Shown here in pieces: positions 11,676-23,169 of a stretch of DNA of 64,000 nt; positions within the stretch are counted from its first letter, which is position 1, and each line of letters begins with the position of its first letter. The notes beneath the pieces were generated by a model, which searched no databases, had not been told where the DNA came from, and saw only the letters and a program-made list of their open reading frames with translations. The stretch comes from Hydrangea macrophylla (taxonomy: Eukaryota > Streptophyta > Magnoliopsida > Cornales > Hydrangeaceae). The stretch spans positions 113,081,251 to 113,145,250 of the forward strand of contig CM066984.1 in the NCBI GenBank assembly GCA_033977485.1. Reading direction: 5' to 3'. The position numbers and the translations under genes were made by a program.

Positions 11676-11960
11676 GTACGAAGAAAGACAAGAAGAAGCG
11701 TGATGGGTGAGGCCGTTAAAGAACGCCGGGGGAATCATTTGTTTATATTTTTGTTTCTATTTCTTAAACTAGTATCAAGGAATTGGGTTATGTAATACGT
11801 TGTAATAGATCTTTGGATTAGTTCCGTGGTATGGTAATCCTGTATTTGGACGTCTGTAGTTATGTTTTAAATGTTGTAATTCAGTTATGGTTGTGATTGT
11901 TGTTAGTGTGGAGAAGCATGAGATGTGAATTTTTCACAACAGGGCTGCCCAGCAGGGGAG

Positions 11961-12282
11961 CAGTCGACTGGACCCTATGTCAGTCGACTGGATCTCGTGT
12001 GATTGAGACACTGAAAGTGAACAGTAAGAGAAGCAGTCGACTGTACCATTTATCAGTCGACTGAACACTGTTGATTTTTGGCTACTGCTTCTCATAATGG
12101 TAAAACCAGTCGACTGGATCCCCAGGTCAGTCGACTGGACCCCTTTTTGAAATGTTAAAATTTAGTTCTGCATAATACAGTCGACTGGATTCCCTGATCA
12201 GTCGACTAGACCTCTGTTGAGAATTTTTTGGGTTTTGGTTTCTGCTAGGAACAGTCGACTGGACCCTAGGCACAGTCGACTA
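11961..12282. repeat. CAGTCGACTG palindrome-pair array, 5 pairs
   Basis: Ten units start at 11961, 11981, 12034, 12054, 12107, 12128, 12178, 12199, 12252 and 12273. Eight are perfect CAGTCGACTG, two end in TA. Intra-pair spacing is 20, 20, 21, 21, 21 bp and the pair-to-pair period 73, 73, 71, 74 bp. DNA between units has diverged more than the units. Located between the short basic frame and the LTR 3' end. Confidence 0.92.
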
Positions 12283-12666
12283 AACCTCTGTTTTCAAAAC
12301 TGTTTTCTTTTGAAAGGATTTGATTGGCCAAAACTTTTTATAACTCTGATTTTTATGGATTTTAATTATGTTTTCCGCTGCTATTTGACTTTAATGGAAC
12401 TACATAAGCCTTAATGGCGTGCCACGTGTCCTGTTTTCGCGCGTAGCGGGATGGGTCGTGACATAGACAACATAGAAGAACTTCCTTGACACAAAAATAG
12501 CCACAAGGGCAAAATGGTTATTAAGTAAGTATAGCCAAAATTTACATCAAAAGATAGATCTTTGAATCCCAATTCCAACGCAAAAAAAAAATGGCGTGCG
12601 AATATGAATTTTCTAGAAAAAGTTATTTCTATTTGTGTAAAAGTCGACGGTTGAGAAATATAAGGA

Positions 12667-12772
12667 TGGATCAATCTGCGGCTAAAGGTCGAATCGATTC
12701 AGAATGGAAAAAATTGGCAGAAAGTTCCCAAAAATGTCTAGATCGATCCATGGCAAAAGCCGAATCGATCTG
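12667..12772. repeat. Degenerate GATCGATC palindrome pairs in reverse LTR B
   Basis: Units start at 12667, 12690, 12739 and 12761: spacing 23 and 22 bp, period 72 bp. The units have drifted (tggatcaatctg, cgaatcgattca, tagatcgatcca, cgaatcgatctg), yet the spacing equals that of the forward copy at 8506-8610. Confidence 0.75.
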
Positions 12773-14451
12773 GGTTTTGCAGACTTGAATTTTGCAGTGA
12801 AAAACTCTGTTTTTACAAGTTTAAAACACCCCCAAGCCACATGGATTGATTCCAACTCCAAATTAAACTTCATGGAAAACCTTCAAAATCATTTCAAAAC
12901 ATACCCAAGTGTGATACAACAATCAAAACAACCCAACTCATATTCAAACTCCCAACTTTCATTAATCCAACCCAAACATCATAAGAACTTCTAAAAATCA
13001 TTTCAAAGCATTACCACGTCTCTCCAAACCTTAACCAAACAGCAAAAGAGTTTTCAAAATCATTTTCAAACACTTGGTTAGGTTAGCTATTCACATACCC
13101 AAAACTCATAAAGCTCCAACTAGGAGCTCAAAGATACATCAAATCCACATTATAACCCAACACAAAGCATAAACAATCAACATGGGAAAATCTAGTTTAA
13201 TCTTACAATAAAACCACCCCATTTCCCCCAAGTCCTTTCCCTACCACACACACAACTTTGTAACTTGTAAGTGCAACTCACATTATAAGACACAACCAAC
13301 ACTAAATTGAACTTGACATATTACAAAGTTTTCCAAAACTTAAGTTGTTCAAATACTTCAGAGATACAACCACATTAGGAAGCCAAAACACTTAAGTCTA
13401 TGAACATATCCACAACTCTCATGCCCAAACCCATCGTGCCGGTCATTTTCTCTCGTCTTTTCGTTCCGTACCTGCAATGGTTATTCAATTACCACACAGA
13501 AACATATATTTGTTTAAGCTTTCGCTTAGTGAGAGAACTAATCATGATATTGGAATGCTTAATATGCAAATGTAACAATCATCATAATATAAACATCAAC
13601 AAAATGATCTCCGGAAAGTCAAGTTACTCCAGCCACCATTCACCCCGGATCTTTTTCACTTTTGGTCGCATATATCATATCACACACTTTCGTGATCCCG
13701 AAGGCATCACCGTCATTTCATTGTGGTTGTCACCACGCCCTTTCTCTTAAGGGCTTCTTATCTATTATATATGGGACCTATAAATGGTGATCACTATTTG
13801 ACTTCCCTTTGATCCACATATGCATAAAAGCAATTTAGCATATAAGCATAACAATTTTACACCATTGACATGTTTTTACTCAAATTCATCATAATCATAG
13901 CTACACAAACATGAATTAAGCATTATAGGATAACAATTATCACATTAACATATATAAACACCCAATTTTGGGATTAGAATACCCACATCTACGATTCTTG
14001 GTCAATTTGCTCCTTAAATCCAATTCCAAGCTAGAATTTTGCCCAATTCTTGTTCTAGAGTTAATCCTACATAATTTTAATACATCAATTTCTAACAACC
14101 AAGAATGGTCTCCGAAAAAACGTTACCGAAAATTAAAAAAAAAGGACGTACATTTGATCCCCTTACCTCCGCAATTCCAAATATGGTATCGGTTCGCAAA
14201 TCTAATGTCAAATATGTATTTATATAAACATGTAATGGCATTTAAATGCAAATTATATTAACTAGGCTTTCATTGGACCCCACTTTTATACCAGTTCTAC
14301 CTATCACAAGACTTTCATCTGTGTTTGCATTTGAACACCTTTTTCACCTATGGGTTCATAACCTCACCTTAAACTATCTTATGCATTAATCATCGTTAAT
14401 TAACACATATTAACACTACATCAAACTTCTTTACCAGGCATGGGTGCTACA

Positions 14452-15388
14452 TATACCCATACATTATGCTTTAAATGCATGTACCTTGTGCTGTTTGAAT
14501 TTTCCACACTTTTTTGTATATCACTCACACATCACATGGTACATGCATTTAAAGCTGGGTGTGGAAAAGTGTGTGGGTGTAATAATGCTCTAAAATTATT
14601 TGCATTCGCTTTCATTAGGGTTTTCATTTGGAATTAAGATATCCCAAAATTGTGTAAGCACCCAATAATATATTGTAAGCATTTAAACCCCGCTAGCAAT
14701 CGCAAATATAAGAAGTAAAAAAATATCAATGGAAAAGCAAAATGATATATAGAGAATGGAAAAACATAATTTCCAAAATGGTTACGAAATTAGTAAAAAT
14801 AAAAATTAAAAGATAATGACATGAAAGATTAAGACAATTTTTTTCTTTTTTTTTTACGGGGCACATTTCCTATATTTTGCATGCACTTTCTTTTTCTTCA
14901 GTAAAATTTGCAAACATGATGGGGATAAACTAGAGGTAGAAACTGTGCCGGATGGCACTTGGCATGACACAACCTCTTTATGCACTAGGTTTGGCTGTAG
15001 GGCATGGATTGTATGTAGCCCACCATAGTTAAAATAATAATAATTAATGTTCCAAAAAATTTAAAAAGATAGAACAAAATATTGGGGACCTGACCCGTTG
15101 CGCAGTTTTGCTGACACGACAAGACATAACACAATATGCAAAGACCTACCAAGAGTCATGTCATACTTACACCTCTGAGAAAACTGTTTCATTGGGACAA
15201 TACCACCCGTGAAAGTTGGCATGTTGGATTGTGTTTGGCCGCCAATTCGACACCTCTAAGATGAATATAATCAAAAGATCACAGTGACGATCATATGATA
15301 TGAAGATAATATGAAATAAATCGTCGATCTCTAGGACAGTGCTTATGTAAGCTACAATTTGCATTAAATTTTGCTGTCTCATGGTTAC
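14452..15388. other. Unassigned low-copy DNA
   Basis: Holds a hairpin MITE (14468-14555) and no recognised gene. A minus-strand frame at 15167-15493 (108 codons) overlaps the start of the adjacent LTR and shows no family motif I know, so it is not called as a gene. AT-rich elsewhere. Confidence 0.5.
14468..14555. repeat. Hairpin MITE
   Basis: Arm 'gctttaaatgcatgtacc' (from 14468) is the near-perfect inverse of the arm ending at 14555; an inner inverted pair 'ttttccacact'/'gtggaaaagtgtg' surrounds it. The same arms recur at 20689-21001, so it is a dispersed element and not a one-off palindrome. Confidence 0.7.
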
Positions 15389-17081
15389 TGTCACACTCGT
15401 CTTGGAAAACACTTTCACATTGAAATCATAATTGACATTTTGAGAATTATTAATATCGATTAATAATTGTGAATGTGGTTGGCTGTAGGTCAACGAAATG
15501 TGTCAAAGTGAGGACTCGGTAATCTGACAATCAATGAGACATTCGTATGATTAAATGATATTTATGTGAATTAAATATTATTTGACATTAACTGGTATTT
15601 GTGAATAGTGATTATACATGTGTAACGTACTTTCTGATAGTTTTGATCTTGTTTAAGATCGTTTTGAATGTTATAGTAAGAACGTAAGTGATACGTTGTA
15701 TAAAAGGTAGGTTATCTAGAAATTCCACAAAAGTAGTTTTTGGAACGTAATTACGGACCCAAACGGAACTGAACTTAGACAAAAATTTTATGCATTAGAG
15801 CTTTTTACTTGGGAATCGATAATTTAGACTTTAAGACGTTTTGGGAAAATAATTGGAAGATTAGAGAACTCGAAGGGAGTTAAACACAAATTTCGAGAAT
15901 TGTGTCTATATATAGATGAGTTGGAGATATTTTCATAAATATCCTAAATCAAAACTTGAGAGCTTAGGAGATTTTAAACCTTTGGATTTCACGACGCCAA
16001 ACGACGACCGTTTGTCCGTTGGCTTTCATCGAAATTTACATTTTTGAACTCCTCGAGGTAAGAGTTTCATTTTGATACCTATTAGGCCTTGTTTGGCTAA
16101 GTTTTACGAAAATTCTAATTTTGGGAAAAACATATGAATATTTGTAGGATTCACTTGTAATCAAAGATTTGATGTAGAATTGGACTCCGAGTACTTCTTT
16201 TAAAGTTGTAGAATCGTAACCTATGGTATTAATTTTAAATCTATGTTTTATAGGTAATTAATTCCATGTTTTAAATATCTCGTGTGCTATTTTGGATTCG
16301 GAAAAAATTCATGTGTTAGTTTAGGCCCGTTAATTAGGCACGTGAAAATTTGTGGAAAGCATGTCCATATAATTACATGAACATGCTAAGTGGTTATGTG
16401 GGTCAAAGGGGGGGATTTATACAAGTTTATCTGGAGTAAGCTTCTCGATGTTTGAGAATTTTAGTAGCGATGGCTACTATGCATGGTTTAAGGCTTGGAC
16501 TTGCCTGGGTACTTGGATGTAGTGGTTTTAGGCTTGGACTTGCCATTGGTATCGCGGTTTAATGCTTGGACTTGCCGTTATCGGATGAATGCATATTTTT
16601 CTCCCTAGAGACTAGTTGATGTATTTTGATGATTTAAAGCATGAATTACCATATATGCATTCATTTAGAATTGTGCACTCAGTATATAACTAAGCAGTGG
16701 AGCTTTACTCTATTGCAGGTGATAAAAAGAAACAAAAGAAGAAGTGTAAAGAGTGAGGCTGTGGGAATGCCAGGGATCGTTCCATGTATATGCATGTTTT
16801 TTGTTTTTTCATTCCAAGGTTGTAATAATGAGTTTTGAGAAATTCGTACTATGTACGTACTTAACTTAGAAACTTCGGAATGGGTTGGTAGTGTTGTAAT
16901 ATATATGTAATAAGACCTCTTTTGAGTTATGTTAATTGTATCCGAACTCTTGATTTCGTGTTTTAAATACTCAACATGTCAAATCCATACCTTGGGTGAA
17001 TGTTGATAGCACTTCTATGAGTTGAACCCAATGAGCCTTAACTCGTTCCATGTAGAACAATGATGAATGCGGGCTGTAACA
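15389..17081 (+). mobile_element. Family A-like solo LTR, array-less
   Basis: Begins TGTCACACTCGTCTTGG and ends GCGGGCTGTAACA. It shares with A1 the 'gaatagtga' block, the leader 'cgccaaacgacgaccg', the GAG|GTAAG donor (about 16058), the three GGCTTGGACTTGCC-type units, the 'cattgcaggt' acceptor (about 16718) and the following lysine-rich frame. It lacks the palindrome array and the 'gccacgtgtcctg' block. No matching TSD was found (GTTAC against ACATA), so one end may be wrong or the copy old. Confidence 0.75.
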
Positions 17082-17121
17082 ACATACATGTGTTATAATA
17101 TGGTGCATTGTGTGGTCAATC

Positions 17122-17690
17122 TAGGGGTGTGATTTAGATGGAACGAATCGATAATGATTGTTTCGGAAAAAAAATTCTAAAATTTTCGGAATGTAAAAAT
17201 TCCCTTTCCAATTCCAATTCCAATTCCAATTCCAATTCCGAAATTTCAGAATTTTGATTCTATGTTTCGATTTCGAATTTTCGAAAATGTCGGAATTTTT
17301 AGAATTTTTCGGAATCGAAAAATTTCGGATTTTTTTCCGTTAATTTTCATTTTTTTTAAATTTTGAGGCAAAAATAAAAAATTAACATATTATTGTTTCA
17401 AAATTTAATTAGTAGATTTTTTGTACATTGGATTTTAGGATTTTTTTTTTAATAAATTGTAGTCAAACCCCCATTTTGATATAGGATATATATGTACTTT
17501 TATATATACCATTAAAATGTTAGAATATTTTGAAAATTTATCGGAAAATATTCAGAACATTTTTGAATTGGAAATTTGGATTTTTTTTTCTTCGAAAATC
17601 GGGATTTCGGAATTCAAAATTACTTTTATGCTGTCAAAATAAAAAAATTTCGGGTCAAAATCAAAATTTCTATTTTAAATTGCACCCCTA
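17122..17690. mobile_element. hAT-type MITE 1
   Basis: TIRs TAGGGGTGTGATTT and AAATTGCACCCCTA, flanked by a perfect 8-bp TSD GGTCAATC (17114-17121 and 17691-17698). 569 bp, non-coding, filled with repeated 'ttcggaatt' and 'attttcggaa' motifs. The TIR, the 8-bp TSD and the lack of a transposase identify a non-autonomous hAT element. Confidence 0.93.
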
Positions 17691-17825
17691 GGTCAATCTG
17701 ACCCCTACCCAATCACATTAACGTGATGTAAAAAGTCCAGCCAACTAAGAGAGAGTGAAAAAGAGAGGTAGAAGACGCCATGATTTAAAAGAGCTTATCC
17801 TAAGGACCAATTGATCACATGAAAC

Positions 17826-18292
17826 TAGGGGTGTGTTTCGGCCGGAACGGATCAGAATACCCTCTTTCGGAAAAAATTCCGAAACTTTCCGAAAATTAAG
17901 AGGTTTTCCAATTTCTGTTCCAATTTTTTCGAAATTTCATTTTCCTTTCCGATTTCGGAATTTTCGGAATTGGAATTCTTCGGAAATTTTTAGAATTTTT
18001 TTGAAATTTTTGGAATACAAGTACTACTGAAAGGGTAAGTCATGCTTTATAGAGAGTCTTCTACTCCCTCCTTTCTCTTCTTATTTGATGTGGGACAAAC
18101 AAATCCACATTATTCCAAATTTTCGAAAATTTTTTAGAGTTTTCGGAATTCTCAAAACAATTTCAATTCCAATTTCGTTCCGATTTTTTTGTCAAAATTT
18201 TCGGAATTCAAAATTTTGAAATTTAATTTTTGATGCCAAAATTGAAATTTTTTGGATTAAAATTAAAATTTTCATTCCAAATAACACCCCTA
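17826..18292. mobile_element. hAT-type MITE 2
   Basis: TIRs TAGGGGTGTGTTTCGG and AATAACACCCCTA with a perfect 8-bp TSD CATGAAAC (17818-17825 and 18293-18300). 467 bp, the same 'ttcggaatt'-rich interior as MITE 1, only 135 bp away, so the same family landed twice. Confidence 0.93.
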
Positions 18293-18300
18293 CATGAAAC

Positions 18301-19998
18301 CAAACACAGCCCAATTACCCTCTTTTGGATAAAAGTTAAAAATAAAACAAAAAAGCTCACTATGAAACGTCTTCTTTGAATATAGTATTAAATGCCCCTT
18401 TCACTCTTTCATGGACTTTTCTTCTCTCTCTGCCTTTGTGTTCTGGCTTGGAAAAGTATAACCTTTGGGGGAAGTGATCGATAAGACATTTGCTTGCATG
18501 AAAAGCTGATTTTAACACGTACATGGAAGAGTTTGACAGACTTGAAACTCATTTAATTTGAGATATAATTAGAGACTGTTTGTCTACGCTTATACTCATG
18601 CGATTTTGATTGTAATTTATAGAATTACTTAAAGTAGACCTGCTTATTATGGGTTGGGTGTTTGGTTAATATGTTATGGAATTTATTAAAATAAAGATAA
18701 TCTTCAAAAACAACCCCCACCTGATTATTGCCAAACTGCTTTTTTCACCAGATCTACTTATTTTTTTGCCAAAACAAACGGAGTAAAAAGCAATTTGGGT
18801 CACCAAAACTGCTTAAAATAGATGAATAAACAATAACAAACAAACACATACATATTTGTGTGTAACAGTGTATGCAATAGTACATATAAATGTAAATGTT
18901 CTATAATGCATCTTTTGCCTCGTGAGAGAGGACAAAATTAAAAAGCATTTTAAGAGATTCACATTAGCTTGCGTTCTTTTTAGTGTATTCTCTGTGGTGG
19001 TGGTTAATTAGAGACTTTAGAACTACCTAAATTTGACGTCAACACACTAACAACAAAACCTTAATTATCTATGGTACTCTGCATGCCAGCAAGAACTTAA
19101 TAATTAATCAAACCCATTTGGTCATGCTTGATTGCTTTCTTTGTTTTTTGTTTTTTTTTTTTTTAAATACAAGACATGTATTCAAATCTTCATTAACGTG
19201 ACCCAAATGCAAAAGCAATGTACAATCGTAGAAACATGAAACTGCTACGATTACACATAGGCTGAGATTGGCATGTAATTTTCGGGATGCGTTGCATCTA
19301 TTTTAATTATATTACTTTCTAATAATAGTGGGCAACATATTAATATCAATTATATTATAAAGGTATTAATTAAACAGACTTTTATCATGTAGTCTAATTA
19401 TTAGCAGCCCATGGACTCCTACTAGTTATGGGTTTAATGAGTGGATACCAAATACTGACCCTGTTAGGAATAATGAGAACATAACATATCAGTATATAAA
19501 GACATATAGGTTATGATCCCCAATATGTCAAAATCAATACATACAGTCTTCCTCTTCTATCTCATCTAGAGAAGGAATCCAATACAGAACTAAGGAGATT
19601 TGATTCTGAGGAAGACATAACCAATCATCATTGTTCTCCTCAGGTTTGCTAATTGCTATAATGGATAAATGTATGTATTATAATATATTGGAATCCGTGA
19701 TAATCTAACATGATTTGATCCTAGGGCTGTGCTTTTACTACTCTAGGATTTTACAGTTCTATAAATTAAAGATTTAATTAACAATTGCTATTTGCACTAC
19801 ATGGATAAATCAATACACTTCATGGAGTGCAATGAGTCAATGACTGAATGGTACTGCATGATGTGTTAATAGTACCATGAAGATATTAGTTTAATTTTGG
19901 GAGTGGGAATTGCAATTCCCAAATAAAATTTCTTTTCTATGGTAAAAAAAAAAAAAAAAATCTTGCTTGCATGATTCCACTTTTACAGCAAATAATTC
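18301..19998. other. Low-copy intergenic DNA
   Basis: No gene or clear repeat. The stretch 19460-19650 ('tgttaggaataatgag' onward, with a 'tatataaag' motif) could be a copia-type LTR remnant, but I found no matching end or TSD. Poly-T and poly-A runs lie at about 19150 and 19944. Confidence 0.4.
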
Positions 19999-20270
19999 TT
20001 TTTTTTTTTTTTTGTGAATACTAATATAATTCATTAGATACACAACTCAGTAGGGGTTAGCTTTACATAAGCAAAAGTAAGAGGACTAGTGCTAAGCGCC
20101 CCATCATTCTACAAACATCTAAAAAAACCTACTCAAAAGCCAAAAAAAAATGGCCAACTCCAAGCATACATCCAATAGACGTTTATCAATATTGATAGCT
20201 AGAAGTACCATGAAGAAAAACGTCTTCCCATAACAAACAGTACTATGCCCCCCCAATTTTTCAATCTTAA
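19999..20270 (-). mobile_element. 5'-truncated L1-type LINE, 3' end with poly(A)
   Basis: On the minus strand the sequence runs through a T/G-rich 3' UTR ('gtaaagctaacccc', then 'gtgtatctaatgaatta', 'agtattcac') into a 15-nt poly(A) tail (T run 19999-20013 on the plus strand). This layout is typical of plant L1 3' ends. The reverse transcriptase region is absent. The 5' boundary is approximate. Confidence 0.65.
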
Positions 20271-20416
20271 TTTTTTAAGTGTGGTTGTGTAAATAAGTCG
20301 AGGTACATGTTGCTTTTCGTTTTTAATTTTTCAGAGGGAAGTGAGATCTGTATAAGTTATATAATATCACCTTAATTGGCTAGAAGACTTGTTTCGGTGA
20401 ACATCTGTGTAATAAA

Positions 20417-20461
20417 CAGTATAGATTTAAACCAAAAAAAAAAAAAAAAACCAGTATAGAT
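20417..20461 (+). repeat. Tiny poly(A) insertion with TSD
   Basis: CAGTATAGAT (20417-20426) is repeated at 20452-20461 on either side of 'ttaaacc', an A run of about 18, and 'c'. Looks like a dead-on-arrival LINE-mediated insertion of little more than a tail. Confidence 0.5.
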
Positions 20462-20688
20462 GGGTGTGTTGAAGGGTTGTATCTGTAATACTTTTAATTT
20501 AATGCAATACATCGATGTAACAGATCAATGTTTCTCTCTTATATCTTTCATTGAAAAAGAAGAAATATATATACAGTACAACGATTAATTTGGATCCTAA
20601 ATAAAAGCTTATAAAATGTCATTGCCTAAGTTTGCATTTCAATAATGCGAGGCACACACCTTCAATCACATCTCAAACCATAACACAT

Positions 20689-21001
20689 GCTTTAAATGCA
20701 TGTACTTTGCGCTGTGTGAATTTTTTACACAAGGCTCACACTTTTTGGGGAAGCACAAGGTACATTAGGGGTGTAAGCGGTTAGTTTCGGTCGGTTTTTT
20801 CGGTTGTTTGTATTTTTTTTTTAAAACCGACCAATAAGTTCGGTTTTGGTCGGTTTTTCGGTTTCGATCGGTTTTTTGATCAGTTTTAGCTTGTACATAT
20901 ATTTTATAAACCAACCAATCGATTTTTTGGCCGATCAGTTTCGGTCGGTTTTCAATTTTTCGGTTTTTTTTATCACCCCTAAGGTACGTACATTAAAGCA
21001 T
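20689..21001. mobile_element. Hairpin MITE split by a hAT MITE
   Basis: Left arm 'gctttaaatgcatgtac' (20689 onward) and right arm '..ggtacgtacattaaagc' (to about 21000) match the arms of the element at 14468-14555. The right arm is broken by hAT MITE 3, giving a datable nesting order. Confidence 0.7.
20766..20981. mobile_element. hAT-type MITE 3
   Basis: TIRs TAGGGGTGTAAGCGG and TTATCACCCCTA, TSD AGGTACAT/AGGTACGT (7 of 8). 216 bp, interior dominated by 'ttcggtcggtttt'. Same TIR class as MITEs 1 and 2 but a different interior family. Confidence 0.88.
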
Positions 21002-21908
21002 AATTGTGGTTTGGAGTGTAATTGAAGAAGTGTGCATAGCATTGTTGTTTACATTTCTATATATGCAACTGCGAAAAAACCAATCAATGGAAGTTGACTG
21101 TGCTTAATTTAAGTAGATCACATGTTTTATAAAATTGACTGTATTTTGGACGGATGAAGAAATTAGAAAATTTTATGTTGATTGACACCATATGTATAAT
21201 AAAATGATACATTGTTACTACAAATTAAGACAAAAAAATTAAATATTTCAAACTTAGAAGGGAGGGTTTAATTGCAATATATATATATATATATATATAT
21301 GTAATTTGAAAGGGGGTTTAAGTATAAATAAATATATATTTAGAGTCTATAGAATATTTTAAAAAAATCAAGGAAAGACTTGAATTCCCACTTGCCCCAT
21401 GTATGTCTGTCCCGGCCTCACTCTCTCATCTAATATTGAAAAGGGGGCATTAATATTCATAAAAAGAATAGGGAGCATTAAATCCCATATCTCTAATTTT
21501 ATAAAATCAACTAAAGAATTGGTCATGATGATCGAAAAGTCATTCCTATTTAATCAAGGTTGTTAAATCAATGTTCAATCCTCTCATGCACTAAAAGGTT
21601 AATTATGGCAGTGTTGATCTTGATTGAGAGTGACACATCCATAATTGAAAGCCACACCTTGTACCACTATATATTACTTTGATCATATTATATAATATGT
21701 CTGGTCTGGCTCAAGTAACGAGTCCTATAGCTTTCAAAAACCATCTGTCTTTAATCAAGAATTCGTCCTTCCTCCACCTACACATGCAGCTTATGAAGAC
21801 GAATGCTTTTCCACTCGCGACATACATTTTATTCTTAAACGCATGTACGTTTGGTCCATTTCGACGGACGTTGAATTGTGTATATATATACATATATATA
21901 TGTATATA
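21002..21908. other. Low-copy intergenic DNA
   Basis: No gene recognised. Contains a (TA)n microsatellite at about 21278-21301 and another AT tract at 21880-21908. Confidence 0.4.
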
Positions 21909-22345
21909 CAGGGGTGTAGTCAGAAATTTTGGTCAGGATGGTCCTAGGTTACACAAGGGTTCGGGACTAGCGCCCCCGAGACGATTTTTTTGTATCTGCT
22001 TATATATAATTAACAATTTTTTTAGGAGTCTATTTATACATAATTGACGATTTTTTTTAGTATCTACTTATACTATGAATCTATTTGGTGACACAAAAAT
22101 ATTGTATGGTGTTTTTCAAAATTTTAGCGGATCTATTTCTAAAACTCATAAAATTCTTACACTAAAAGTGTAATTTTAAAATTCTAAGGGCCTTTGCTTT
22201 TGAGTTATATATACATGTATATTAATATAAATGTAGTTGATGACACTAAATTGGACTTTGAACCCCTTTGTGGGCCTAAACATGAGTTGAAGGAGACCTA
22301 AACATAAGTTGAGGGGGCCTAATGTGGGTTACATATTTTTTAAAA

Positions 22346-22377
<32 letters not shown>

Positions 22378-22475
22378 ATCAAATATATAAATTTTTATAG
22401 GATAAAATTTTTAATTTTGAAAAATCCAGGGGATGCTTGTGCTCACCCTGGCCCTCAATTGGCTCCACCCCCGTG
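21909..22475. mobile_element. Non-autonomous TIR element (CAGGGG type)
   Basis: Starts CAGGGGTGTAGTCAG and ends with an imperfect inverse (TGGCTCCACCCCCGTG), a TIR type common in plant hAT-like elements. It is bordered by TA and TG dinucleotide repeats, so no TSD can be judged. The interior has no frame of note and includes a 27-nt G run. Confidence 0.55.
22346..22372 (+). repeat. Poly(G) run, 27 nt
   Basis: Twenty-seven consecutive G. Could form G-quadruplex; length in an assembly is unreliable for such runs. Confidence 0.9.
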
Positions 22476-22496
22476 TGTGTGTGTGTGTATATATAT

Positions 22497-23040
22497 ATAT
22501 GATTGGTCAGAAAATATCCGATCAAAGTCATATCGCCACGTCAACAGAGAGACACTGGGTCAGCCGGAGAAGGTGCCAGGAATTCAGCTATCTCGGGCTG
22601 ATCCGTCGATACCGCCCGGTCTGTGCCCACAGCTCGGGATCACGAGGTAGATACGTCCCCCAATGGGTGCAGCCCAGGTCTGCCCCGTGGCTTGCTCCAC
22701 AAGGTTGCTGGCAGTTCCCTAACTTAGTCAGAAGATTAATTCGAGCAGATTCTTAAACCACTAAGGGAATCTCCATGATTTATGCTAATCACATGTAATC
22801 AAGTTAGGTTTCCTAACTTACCTAGTTACTTTGTACGAGTGGTCACCCTCATTGAAGGGCATTGCATTCTTATTTCTGAGAACTGCAATACAGGTTACTT
22901 ACACGCATACACCTGGCCGGCTTTCTGGTAGTGTCGCCCTCTTTGTTATTAGTTCACAAGAGATCGTCGGTGATTTGTTAGTAAACGTGCTCCGATGCAC
23001 CCGTGGAAATAGGTCAACTAGTTAACAGGACCGGACCACA
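22497..23040 (+). other. GC-richer LTR-like block
   Basis: Distinctly higher GC than its surroundings. It contains 'ctaacttacctagttactttgtac' type sequence split across 22810-22840, and 'gagaactgcaatacagg', resembling the R/U5 part of a plant LTR. No matching second copy is in the window and the ends are not defined, so identity is uncertain. Its short frames have no recognisable family. Confidence 0.4.
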
Positions 23041-23169
23041 TACAAACGTTCTTAGTCTTCATCTTCTTATATTACTCTTCTTGTCCTTTACCAATTTTTG
23101 GCATCATCAATATATATTTTTAACTAGAAACCATATCCCTATGAATTGGGATAGCAATACATAGAGGAC

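Larger units (their letters stand above)
10328..12463 (+). mobile_element. Family A solo LTR (A1), complete
   Basis: TGTCACACCCGTCCC at the start, GGGATGGGTCGTGACA at the end, 2136 bp, flanked by a perfect 5-bp TSD TAGAC (10323-10327 and 12464-12468). No internal region, so a solo LTR left by recombination. It sits inside reverse LTR B. The order within the LTR is: TATA box, conserved leader, splice donor, intron with GGCTTGGACTTGCC repeats, splice acceptor, short basic reading frame, palindrome array, 3' terminal block 'gccacgtgtcctg'. It is the best preserved copy and the reference for the family here. Confidence 0.95.
10233..14451 (-). mobile_element. Family B LTR, reverse copy, split by solo LTR A1
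   Basis: Reverse copy of the LTR at 6676-8897: the left edge 'gtcaaacccc' corresponds to the B 3' end and the right edge 'ggcatgggtgctaca' (to 14451) to the B 5' end. About 2.08 kb remains after removing A1 and its TSD. It directly abuts A0 at 10232/10233 with no spacer. The conserved 'cgtacctgcaatgg' acceptor block is at about 13468-13482. Frames in this stretch (for example 13400-13750) are not conserved in the forward copy and I regard them as chance. Confidence 0.8.

Noticed and set aside
11961..12282. CRISPR-like array (short palindromic repeats with 'spacers')
   Set aside because: The repeats are 10 bp, pairs alternate short and long gaps, gaps are related to each other, no cas genes, and the array is inside a plant LTR with a TSD.
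13400..13750. 116-codon open frame
   Set aside because: Lies in reverse LTR B; the forward copy of the same LTR does not keep the frame.
15167..15493. 108-codon minus-strand frame, possible gene
   Set aside because: It crosses the boundary between low-copy DNA and the LTR at 15389 and matches no family I know.
19460..19650. copia LTR
   Set aside because: Starts like one (tgttaggaataatgag) but there is no matching end, TSD or second copy.
22346..22372. Functional G-quadruplex
   Set aside because: A pure G run inside a non-autonomous transposon is more simply a slippage expansion, and its length may be an assembly error.
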